Part shown: positions 1-6,892 of the stretch, in pieces
How the letters are laid out: each line of letters opens with the position of its first letter
Numbering within the stretch: the stretch's first letter is position 1
NCBI RefSeq assembly: GCF_001458335.1
Contig: NZ_CYTO01000002.1
Location: 1-64,000 of the forward strand
Origin: Cognatishimia activa
GTDB taxonomy: Bacteria; Pseudomonadota; Alphaproteobacteria; Rhodobacterales; Rhodobacteraceae
DNA length: 64,000 nt
Direction of reading: 5' to 3'
Position numbers and translations under genes: made by a program
The notes under the pieces: model-generated
What the model saw: the letters and a program-made list of their open reading frames with translations, nothing else
What the model was told of the DNA's origin: nothing
The model's database searches: none

Positions 1-360
1 CAGAACAGGGTCAGCCCAATTACGCATGCTTACCGCCCGAAGTGCCGAATGGCCATGTCTGCTTTGGGCTGCCTGCCGTCATCTGTGATGGCGTCAGCTC
101 ATAAGAATCTGGCAAAGTCTGGCGCTGCATCGCCGCAAGGCAGCTTTGAGCCCATGACGGTCATCGTGATTTCTCGCTGCGATTGCCCGAAAATTTGTGC
201 CGCGCGGCGATGTGAATAGGAGCCGTTAATGCGCTGCGTCGCAAGCCGAGGGCGTCAATTCACAGATCGCGGGACAAGTTTGCTATCGCTGCGCCTGCAG
301 CAATGTCCACTCCCTCAGAGCGGTTGAGCTGTGTCTAGAACTCCTCGTCGTTCTGATATT

Positions 361-445
361 TGGAACAGAATTCGTATATGTAGAAAATGTTGACAGACCA
401 CCAGCGTTCCGGTAATATGAATGCCATTCTAAATAGTGGAACAGA
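361..445 (+). promoter_or_regulatory. Direct repeats flanking the IclR promoter, probable operator
   Basis: The 9-mer TGGAACAGA occurs at 361-369 and again at 437-445, on either side of the promoter at 390-418. A GTTCC at about 406-410 gives partial dyad symmetry with both copies. IclR-family proteins usually autoregulate from sites around their own promoter, so these repeats are the best operator candidates. Binding is inferred. Confidence 0.4.
390..418 (+). promoter_or_regulatory. Sigma-70 type promoter of the IclR gene
   Basis: TTGACA at 390-395, a 17-nt spacer and TAATAT at 413-418 form a near-consensus housekeeping promoter, 30 nt upstream of the ATG at 449. It is one of the best promoter matches seen in the window. 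Confidence 0.7.
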
Positions 446-448
446 GAC

Positions 449-1249
449 ATGGACAAGACCGTTGCCAAAGCCTTTGCCCTCCTTGAGGAACTTGCTCAAA
501 GTGACCGGCCTCTCGGGGTATCAGAACTGTCCGAAAGACTTGGTCTTGGGAAAAGCAACGTTCACAGGCTGCTGCAGACTCTGATTTCACTGAAGTACGC
601 TCGCCAAACCCCGGATTCGTCTTATGTAGCCTCTCTTCGGATGTGGGAGATGGGTCACCAAATTTTCTCAAACTTTTCATTCCGCGACATTGTGAAGCCC
701 TACATGCGGCGACTTGCGGAGCTGACCAACGAAACCGTTCATCTTTCTGAAATGGATGGGTTTGAAGTCGTCTATGTTGACAAGATCGAGAGCAAGGAAC
801 CGGTTCGAACCTATACTCAGCTGGGCGGGCGAGCGCCTGCCTACTGCGTTGCAACCGGAAAAATTCAGATGGCATATCTGCCTCAGGAGGATATCCGCCG
901 CTGTTATGAAACGGTCAATCAATTCACGCCGCACACAATAACGGATGTCGAGGCATTCTGCCGCCAAGCCGCGGAAAACCGAGAGCGTGGTTATGCCGTA
1001 AACCGGGGCGAATGGCGATCAGACGTCATCGGGTTGGCCGCACCCATTGCTGACAGCTCTGGTGATGTTGTTGCGGCAATTGGTTTGTCAGCACCGGCCA
1101 GCCGAGTCGATGTCAAGAAAATGGAACGTTACGCAGAAACCGTCACCGGTTTTGCTCGCGACATTTCACAGGAACTAGGGTGCCCTCGGTCATTTTTTTT
1201 GACTCAGCAGGCTCACAATGAAACCGGCGGCGCAAGTCAGAGCCTATAG
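449..1249 (+). CDS. IclR family transcriptional regulator
   Basis: This 266-residue protein has the standard IclR layout. An N-terminal winged helix-turn-helix (about residues 5-60, with GVSELSERLGLGKSNVHRLL as recognition region) is followed by an effector-binding domain (about 80-250, including the typical GYAVNRGEW and IGLAAPI stretches). It is the first gene of a same-strand cluster that starts 33 nt downstream with a CoA-transferase, so it most likely controls CoA-transferase, crotonase and tctCBA in response to the imported acid or its CoA ester. The start at 449 fits the family length, although the ribosome-binding site is weak. The effector is unknown. Confidence 0.9.
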   Translation: MDKTVAKAFALLEELAQSDRPLGVSELSERLGLGKSNVHRLLQTLISLKYARQTPDSSYVASLRMWEMGHQIFSNFSFRDIVKPYMRRLAELTNETVHLSEMDGFEVVYVDKIESKEPVRTYTQLGGRAPAYCVATGKIQMAYLPQEDIRRCYETVNQFTPHTITDVEAFCRQAAENRERGYAVNRGEWRSDVIGLAAPIADSSGDVVAAIGLSAPASRVDVKKMERYAETVTGFARDISQELGCPRSFFLTQQAHNETGGASQSL

Positions 1250-1282
1250 CTCCTGGCCTCCAAATCTCTGAAAGGAAATCGA

Positions 1283-2434
1283 ATGAGTTCGCTTAGTGGA
1301 ATAAGAATTATTGAATTCTGCGAAATCGCTGCAGGCCCGTATTGCGGCATGCTTTTGGCGGATATGGGTGCCGACGTGATCAAAGTTGAGCGTGCTTCTG
1401 GAGACGCCATGCGCACCTGGCCGCCAGTGAATGATGGCTACAGCGAGAACTTTGCGTCAATCAACCGTGGCAAACGATCAGTCGTGCTGGATCTGAAATC
1501 TCCTGAAGGTGTTGCAAATGCACGCCGCCTTATCCTGAGCGCCGATGCTGTCATCGAGAACTTCCGACCGGGTGTGATGAAGCGCAACGGCCTGGATTAC
1601 CAGAGCTTGAGCGCAGAAAAACCCGATCTGATTTATTGTTCCATTTCGGCCTTCGGGCAAAGCGGCCCAAGAACCAGCGAAGGTGGTTTTGACCTGACAA
1701 TGCAGGCTATGTCGGGCGTCATGAGTATCACTGGTGAGCCTGGAAGTGCCCCTGTGAAATGTGGCGTTCCATTGTGTGATTTTGTGTCTGGTCTCTACGG
1801 TGCCATGGGCGTCGTGTCTGCCTTGGTTCAGAAAAACAACACCGGGAAAGGCCAGCATATCGATGTGTCGATGCTTGGAGCGACACTGGGTGTTGCCGCA
1901 TTGCAGACCAGCGAATATTTCGGAACAGGAAAAGCGCCTCAGAAACTGGGGTCTGCCCACCCTCGAAACGCTCCTTATCAGGCATTCAAGGCCAAAGATG
2001 ACTACTTTGGCATGGCGGCTGGCAACAACAGCTTGTGGCACCACGTCTGCGATGTCGTCGGAAAGCCCGATCTCAAAGATGTAGAGCGTTTTTCAACGCC
2101 CACTTTGCGTGCTGCCAATCAGGTCGAGTTAAAAGGCATGCTTGAAGAAGTTTTTGCGACGCAACCGGTCTCTCACTGGCTCGACGCCTTCGCCGAAAAA
2201 GGCGTGCCTTGCAGCCCAATCAACAGTTTCGCTGATGCACTGAAGGACAAGCAGGTTGAACACATGGGATGGGTGCAGCCAATCACGTTGCCCAATGGCG
2301 TCGAGACCCAAACATTTGGGCCGGTTCTTAGGATCAACGATGAGTGCCAGCCAATTCCGAGTGGCCCACCTGCTCTTGGAGAGCACACCGAGGCTGTTTT
2401 GGCCAGTTTAGCCGGCGATGCCGTTAAGGCGTAA
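1283..2434 (+). CDS. Family III CoA-transferase (CaiB/BaiF type)
   Basis: This 383-residue protein belongs to the family that moves CoA between carboxylic acids through an aspartyl-CoA thioester. The N-terminal Rossmann-like part shows GPYCGMLLADMGADVIKVE, and PLCDFVSG near residue 166 places an Asp where the catalytic Asp of formyl-CoA transferase lies. The FRPGVMKRNGLDY stretch is also typical. An AAAGGA ribosome-binding site precedes the ATG. It sits between the IclR gene and a crotonase, and just ahead of a tctCBA uptake system, so it probably activates the imported acid. The substrate cannot be read from sequence; a sulfonate or dicarboxylate is plausible from the neighbours. Confidence 0.9.
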   Translation: MSSLSGIRIIEFCEIAAGPYCGMLLADMGADVIKVERASGDAMRTWPPVNDGYSENFASINRGKRSVVLDLKSPEGVANARRLILSADAVIENFRPGVMKRNGLDYQSLSAEKPDLIYCSISAFGQSGPRTSEGGFDLTMQAMSGVMSITGEPGSAPVKCGVPLCDFVSGLYGAMGVVSALVQKNNTGKGQHIDVSMLGATLGVAALQTSEYFGTGKAPQKLGSAHPRNAPYQAFKAKDDYFGMAAGNNSLWHHVCDVVGKPDLKDVERFSTPTLRAANQVELKGMLEEVFATQPVSHWLDAFAEKGVPCSPINSFADALKDKQVEHMGWVQPITLPNGVETQTFGPVLRINDECQPIPSGPPALGEHTEAVLASLAGDAVKA

Positions 2435-2449
2435 GGAGGAGGCCCTGTA

Positions 2450-3208
2450 ATGTCATCAGATGAAACAGACCTGATCTGCACCCGAGATGGCGACGTGCTT
2501 ACCCTGACTTTGAACCGTGGTTCTAAAGCCAATTCTTTAGCGCCTGCATTGGTTGAAGATTTGATCAATGCACTGGAACAAGCTGGTGATGTTCGGATGG
2601 CGATCATTCAAGGCGACGGCAAACACTTCTGCGCCGGCTTTGATCTGTCGGATATTGCCGAATTATCTGACGGCGATCTGCTGTGGCGCTTTGTCCGGAT
2701 TGAACTGTTGTTGCAGAAGATCCATCTGAGCCCATTCCCAATTGTCGCCCTGGCACATGGACAGATCGTAGGCGCTGGCGCGGACCTCTTTGCAGCCTGC
2801 TGGCGCCGCGTCGCGGCGCCGGGCTCCAAGCTCAAGATGCCGGGTTGGAATTTCGAACTGGCCCTTGGAACGGGGCGGTTGGCGGCCCTCATTGGGCAAG
2901 ATGCCGCGCGGGATATGCTGATCGACACCAAAACCATCTCAGCCGAGCAAGCGCTGGAGCTGGGTCTGGCCACCGATCTTGTAGAGAAGGTGGACTGGAG
3001 TGATTTTGCCTCAGATCTCGCCGCCCGCGCAGGGGCTATCCCACAGAATGCAACGTCAAGAATGATGGGGCTGACCCGCGCTTCCGACAGCGCTGAATAT
3101 GATCTGGCAGCCTTGGTTCGGTCCGCCGCTCGGCCGGGCTTGAAGGCTCGAATTGAGAATTATCGGAGCCGCGTTATGCGCTCCCAAAAAGGAGCTTCGA
3201 CTAACTAA
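2450..3208 (+). CDS. Enoyl-CoA hydratase/isomerase (crotonase) family protein
   Basis: This 252-residue protein has the crotonase fold. HFCAGFDLSD (about residues 62-71) and GQIVGAGADL (about 103-112) form the CoA-ester oxyanion hole. A strong GGAGGAGG ribosome-binding site precedes the start, 15 nt after the CoA-transferase stop, so the two are very probably co-translated. In my manual alignment the two glutamates that act in classical hydratases do not line up with Glu: the first falls in the PGWNFELALGTGRL stretch, the second reads Asp in QDAARDM. The enzyme may therefore do a lyase, isomerase, hydrolase or decarboxylase reaction instead of hydration. It probably acts on the CoA ester made by its neighbour. 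Confidence 0.85.
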   Translation: MSSDETDLICTRDGDVLTLTLNRGSKANSLAPALVEDLINALEQAGDVRMAIIQGDGKHFCAGFDLSDIAELSDGDLLWRFVRIELLLQKIHLSPFPIVALAHGQIVGAGADLFAACWRRVAAPGSKLKMPGWNFELALGTGRLAALIGQDAARDMLIDTKTISAEQALELGLATDLVEKVDWSDFASDLAARAGAIPQNATSRMMGLTRASDSAEYDLAALVRSAARPGLKARIENYRSRVMRSQKGASTN

Positions 3209-3245
3209 CTAAACCAACAGAATCGTGTAAATGGAGGAGACCAAC

Positions 3246-4244
3246 ATGAAGAAGTTTAGCAATACTGCACTGGCTGGCCTAATGGCCGCAATTGTGGGCA
3301 CGGCATCATATGCCGGATCCCATATTCCGGAAAAGCCTGCGGGCTTTGGCAATCGCCCGTTGACCATGATCGTGCCTTACGGCGCGGGTGGCGGTTCAGA
3401 CCAACTCTCTCGTGCCATGGCCAAGGCAATTGAGGAAGAAACCGGCCTTAGTTTTCAGGTTGTGAACAAGCCAGGTGGCGGTGGCACGGCAGCTATCCCT
3501 GATTTCATGATTTCGCCTCCTGACGGATTCACCGTTATGGAGCACATCGACACAGCGGTTGCCGCCTACGCTAAAGGAGATATCCGGGAAAATCCTGCAA
3601 AGGACTGGATCCCGATCTGTATTGCGCAGATCACCTTTTCGCAGATTTACATCCGTCCTGATGAAACCCGTTACACGGACTGGGAAAGCCTTGTCGCCTA
3701 CATTGACGAGCATCCGGACGAGTTGTCGATCGGCATTCTTGGCAAGGTCGGGTCAATGGAACTGGTGACCATGCAACAGATCTCTGACGCGCTGGGACTG
3801 AAAGTCCGTCAGGTTACCTATGACAAGCCAGCCGAGACTTACGGTTCACTGATCGGCGGACATGTCGATATTCTCTTTGAGCAGCCTGGCGACGTAAGAA
3901 GCTTCCTTGATGGCGGTCAAATGAAACCGATCCTGACGTTCCTGAATGAACGCCCAGGTGTTTTTGCTGACGTGCCAACACACCGCGAAGTCGGCGCGGA
4001 CTTTGAAGCTCTGACGCGTTTCCGTGGCTTCTTTGTCAAGAAAGGTGTGGCGCCGGATCGCGTCGAGTACTTGGAAGCCGCTTGTGCAGCAGGGTTTGAA
4101 AACCCAGGTTTCGCGGAGTTCAACGAGGCCAAGTACATGAACTTGGTTCAAAGCTTCCGGGATCGTGATGGAGCTGTCGAGCTCATCAGCGACACGATCG
4201 ACGTCTATCGTGACGTCTATGAACAACTAGGCATCGGCAAATAA
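3246..4244 (+). CDS. tctC: Tripartite tricarboxylate transporter solute-binding protein (TctC family)
   Basis: This is a periplasmic binding protein of 332 residues. A signal peptide (MKKFSNTALAGLMAAIVG, cleavage after SYA) precedes the family motif RPLTMIVPYGAGGGSDQLSR and a later NKPGGGG loop, both hallmarks of the Bug/TctC family. I chose the ATG at 3246 over one 15 nt upstream because GGAGGAG lies 6-7 nt before it. Together with TctB and TctA it forms a sodium- or proton-coupled importer of carboxylates. It follows the CoA-transferase and crotonase, suggesting import of their substrate. The specific ligand is not predictable. Confidence 0.93.
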   Translation: MKKFSNTALAGLMAAIVGTASYAGSHIPEKPAGFGNRPLTMIVPYGAGGGSDQLSRAMAKAIEEETGLSFQVVNKPGGGGTAAIPDFMISPPDGFTVMEHIDTAVAAYAKGDIRENPAKDWIPICIAQITFSQIYIRPDETRYTDWESLVAYIDEHPDELSIGILGKVGSMELVTMQQISDALGLKVRQVTYDKPAETYGSLIGGHVDILFEQPGDVRSFLDGGQMKPILTFLNERPGVFADVPTHREVGADFEALTRFRGFFVKKGVAPDRVEYLEAACAAGFENPGFAEFNEAKYMNLVQSFRDRDGAVELISDTIDVYRDVYEQLGIGK

Positions 4245-4256
4245 CGCCTGTCGTGA

Positions 4257-4282
4257 CGGGGGCGGTCAGTTGACTGCTCCCG
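4257..4282 (+). promoter_or_regulatory. Intercistronic hairpin after tctC
   Basis: A 10-bp stem (4257-4266 with 4273-4282, two G-U pairs) closes a 6-nt loop in the 81-nt gap between tctC and tctB. No T-run follows, so it is more likely an mRNA-stabilising or partial attenuation element. Such hairpins are common behind binding-protein genes, whose product is needed in excess over the membrane parts. Confidence 0.45.
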
Positions 4283-4325
4283 TTTCGGAAATCGGGACTA
4301 CCCATGTGATTGCGGAGGAGGAATC

Positions 4326-4901
4326 ATGTCAAAGTCAGCATCTACAAGGGGGTCGTCAGCAGACACCACCCTGTTCATCCGCCCGGTCCTAGAGTGGGTG
4401 TTCTGGATTGCGCTGGTCGGGCTCTACGTCCAGCAAACATCCTATTTCGACGAGACTCTTCAGAACTATAGACTAGGTGCAACAGGTTGGCCTCGTGCCT
4501 TGTGCCTCGTCGCGGTGGTTGGCGCTACCGGACAGCTCATAACCAGATTGTTGGAAATTCATCGTGGCTCTCCGGAGGAGCTTGGCCTCAATGAGGAACC
4601 GGTCGAGCGAAACTGGCGACAAATGGCTCTACATCTTTCCATTTTCGGCTTCCCGTTTTGCTTTCTCTATGTAGTGCCTGCGATTGGCTTTTACGTGGCC
4701 GCCCCACTGTTTGTTTTGGGATTGCTGCTGCTCTTAGGTGTACGGAAACCGCTGACGATTGCGTTGGTTGTGGCCATTGTCTTCGGCCTCTTCCTCGTTG
4801 CTTTTACTCGGTTTTTCTACGTTGCGCTCCCGGTCGGCAGCATACCCTTCTTCTATGATGTGAATGTCGCCGTAATCGAATTCACCAGATATGGAAAGTA
4901 G
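4326..4901 (+). CDS. tctB: Tripartite tricarboxylate transporter small membrane subunit (TctB family)
   Basis: This 191-residue protein has four hydrophobic segments (roughly residues 20-38, 58-75, 98-145 as two, and 150-170), the layout of the poorly conserved TctB subunit. GGAGGAGG precedes the ATG. It is placed between tctC and tctA as usual in this transporter type. The function is inferred mostly from topology and order, since TctB proteins share few fixed residues. Confidence 0.85.
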   Translation: MSKSASTRGSSADTTLFIRPVLEWVFWIALVGLYVQQTSYFDETLQNYRLGATGWPRALCLVAVVGATGQLITRLLEIHRGSPEELGLNEEPVERNWRQMALHLSIFGFPFCFLYVVPAIGFYVAAPLFVLGLLLLLGVRKPLTIALVVAIVFGLFLVAFTRFFYVALPVGSIPFFYDVNVAVIEFTRYGK

Positions 4902-4906
4902 ATCCA

Positions 4907-6430
4907 ATGGACCTATTTATTCAAGGCACGCTGAGCCTTTTCAGCGACAGCACTTCGATCATGATTTTCTTTCTCGGCCTCTTCGGAGGGATGCTTTTCG
5001 GAGCGATCCCGGGAGTAAACATGCTAACGCTCGGCGCAGTTTTGCTGCCGTTTACGATCACGATGGATCCGAAAAACGCGGTGATGCTGTTTTCTGTGAT
5101 CTACTGCGCGGGTGTGTTTGGTGGCGCGATCACAGCCATCCTCTTTAACATTCCCGGCGCGCCGGAAAACGCGCCAACCTGTCTCGATGGTTATCCTATG
5201 ACCTTGAAAGGTGAGGCAGGCAAAGCAATTGGCGCTGCTGTCAGTTGTTCTGCCCTGGGCGGCACAATCTCTACAATCGTTATGATGTCTGCAACAGGAA
5301 TTGTGGCCAGCTTCGCCGTTCGCGCCTTTGGCCCACCAGAAATATTTGCGCTCATTTTATTCGGGCTTGCGGTGTCAGCCTCGATTGGTGCGTCAACACT
5401 TTGGAAGGGGTGGCTATCTGTACTCGTAGGTTTGATGATCGCGACGATCGGCTCTGACCCAGTCGGCGGCATTCCTCGGTTTAGCCAAGGATCGTTTCTT
5501 GGCCTAGAATACCAGTCATACTACATGTCAGCCGGCATTCACTTCATTCCGATGATCCTTGGGTTCTTTGCGGTTTCCGAAGTGTTGGCACAGGCTGTCA
5601 ACATTGCGAAAGGCACACGTAGTCGCCCTCAGGCTTCTATCGAGTTCCCGACGATCGCTGAGTTCATAGCTGTAAGGTGGACAATTGTAAGATCCATTTT
5701 CGTTGGCTTCTTTTCCGGTATCCTACCGGGAATTGGCGCAACACTTGCCGCGTTCCTTGGCTATAGTCAGGCAGAGCGTTGGTCCAAAAACCGCGATAAC
5801 TTCGGCAAAGGCGAGCTCGAAGGCGTTGTGGCTTGCGAAACAGCAAACAATGCCGCAACGGGTGCAGCGATGATCCCGCTTTTGGCGTTGGGTCTGCCTG
5901 GTGGCGCATTGACTGCGATGATTATGGGTATTTTCCAAATCCACGGTATGGAACCTGGTCCACTGATCTTTATCAATTCCGGGGATCTGGTTTGGATCAC
6001 CTTCGCCGCAATGTTCTGGGCTAACCTTCTGATCATTTTCCTCGGCTGGGTACAGACGAAAACTGTGGTTCACATCTTGCGCGTTCCATTTCGCTGGCTC
6101 GCACCTGGCATTCTTATCCTGGCGATCGTAGGTGCATTTGCTTTGCGCAACCTGTTCATTGATGTCTGGATCATGTTCATCGCTGGCATCGCAGGCTACC
6201 TGCTTCGCTCAACCGGATACTCCGCAGCAGGCGTCGTACTTGGCTTGATCCTTGGCAAACTGGGTGAAGCAGCATTTGCCAAATCAATGCAGCTCATGGA
6301 TTACAATCTGCTGGGTTTCCTGCAAAGGCCGATCTCTGCAGTTCTGATTATTGTGGCTGCGGTCATCATTATCACGAGCATCATCAGTGAGGTTCGGGGC
6401 GGGCATCTGAAAAGAGCCCTGATCGACTAA
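4907..6430 (+). CDS. tctA: Tripartite tricarboxylate transporter large permease subunit (TctA family)
   Basis: This 507-residue protein has about 12 membrane segments. The family signature GAIPGVNMLTLGAVLLPFT occurs near residue 31, and a second, related motif GILPGIGATLAAFLGYS lies near residue 275, reflecting the internal duplication of TctA. The gene starts 5 nt after tctB, implying translational coupling. It forms the ion-coupled transport channel that receives substrate from the TctC protein. Confidence 0.93.
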   Translation: MDLFIQGTLSLFSDSTSIMIFFLGLFGGMLFGAIPGVNMLTLGAVLLPFTITMDPKNAVMLFSVIYCAGVFGGAITAILFNIPGAPENAPTCLDGYPMTLKGEAGKAIGAAVSCSALGGTISTIVMMSATGIVASFAVRAFGPPEIFALILFGLAVSASIGASTLWKGWLSVLVGLMIATIGSDPVGGIPRFSQGSFLGLEYQSYYMSAGIHFIPMILGFFAVSEVLAQAVNIAKGTRSRPQASIEFPTIAEFIAVRWTIVRSIFVGFFSGILPGIGATLAAFLGYSQAERWSKNRDNFGKGELEGVVACETANNAATGAAMIPLLALGLPGGALTAMIMGIFQIHGMEPGPLIFINSGDLVWITFAAMFWANLLIIFLGWVQTKTVVHILRVPFRWLAPGILILAIVGAFALRNLFIDVWIMFIAGIAGYLLRSTGYSAAGVVLGLILGKLGEAAFAKSMQLMDYNLLGFLQRPISAVLIIVAAVIIITSIISEVRGGHLKRALID

Positions 6431-6450
6431 AACGGCAACCCTTTTGTGAA

Positions 6451-6548
6451 GCGACGCCGTCCCCTAGCCTTTGGCGTCGCATCATACTTCGGGTGACACT
6501 TCTCCCAATCACCCGAACGATCCTTCCGGGCGGTCTTGCGCCCGGAAG
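6451..6548 (+). promoter_or_regulatory. Three consecutive hairpins upstream of the soe operon
   Basis: Between tctA and the next ORF lie three perfect inverted repeats in a row: GCGACGCC (6451-6458) with 6473-6480; CGGGTGA (6490-6496) with 6509-6515; and CTTCCGGGCG (6523-6532) with 6539-6548 around a 6-nt loop. No T-run follows any of them. The array could end or process the tct transcript, or act as a structured leader for the molybdoenzyme operon. Confidence 0.5.
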
Positions 6549-6580
6549 CCGCCCCAAAGCTTCAGATGGAGGTTTCCTGC

Positions 6581-6892
6581 ATGGATATTCTTGTTTCAGT
6601 ATTCGAGGTTGCACACCCATTCTCAACTCAGCTTCTTCTCTCAGAAGGCGAGGAGCTAGCGGTCCCGACGGCGGCCGAATTGGCGGAAAATGACGGGCCA
6701 GCACGAATGTTCGACATTGCCAAAGCGTTTTCCAATCCTGTCGAAGGTGCCGATTTAAGTTTGAAACCACAACCGATTGAAGAGGATCTGTTGCGGGGAT
6801 GCGGTGCTGAGAGCATTTTCCAAGCGATTACGATCACGGCGTCTCAAGCTGCCGTACAAAAAAACTCAGAGGTAGTCGAATATGGCGCATAA
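6581..6892 (+). CDS. Small hypothetical protein overlapping the soeA start
   Basis: This possible 103-residue protein starts MDILVSVFEVAHPF and ends VVEYGA. GGAGG at 6568-6572 sits 8 nt before the ATG, and the ORF overlaps the soeA start by 11 nt, as coupled genes do. I recognise no family. It lacks a signal peptide, membrane segment or Cys cluster. An upstream ATG at 6536 lies inside the hairpin array and is less likely. It may be an accessory factor of the molybdoenzyme, a leader ORF, or not a gene at all. Confidence 0.4.
   Translation: MDILVSVFEVAHPFSTQLLLSEGEELAVPTAAELAENDGPARMFDIAKAFSNPVEGADLSLKPQPIEEDLLRGCGAESIFQAITITASQAAVQKNSEVVEYGA

Larger units (their letters stand above)
1..448. 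other. Non-coding lead-in upstream of the IclR gene
   Basis: I see no credible gene here. The short ORFs overlap each other and lack ribosome-binding sites. The left part (about 40-200) has the look of the decayed intergenic sequence common in Roseobacter genomes, with a segment reading GTCTGCTTTGGGCTGC; a similar-looking stretch occurs near 17460-17500. The right end carries the promoter of the IclR gene. Confidence 0.5.

Noticed and set aside
1-200. Gene fragment at the left window edge
   Set aside because: No reading frame of useful length with recognisable protein sequence; it looks like decayed intergenic DNA.
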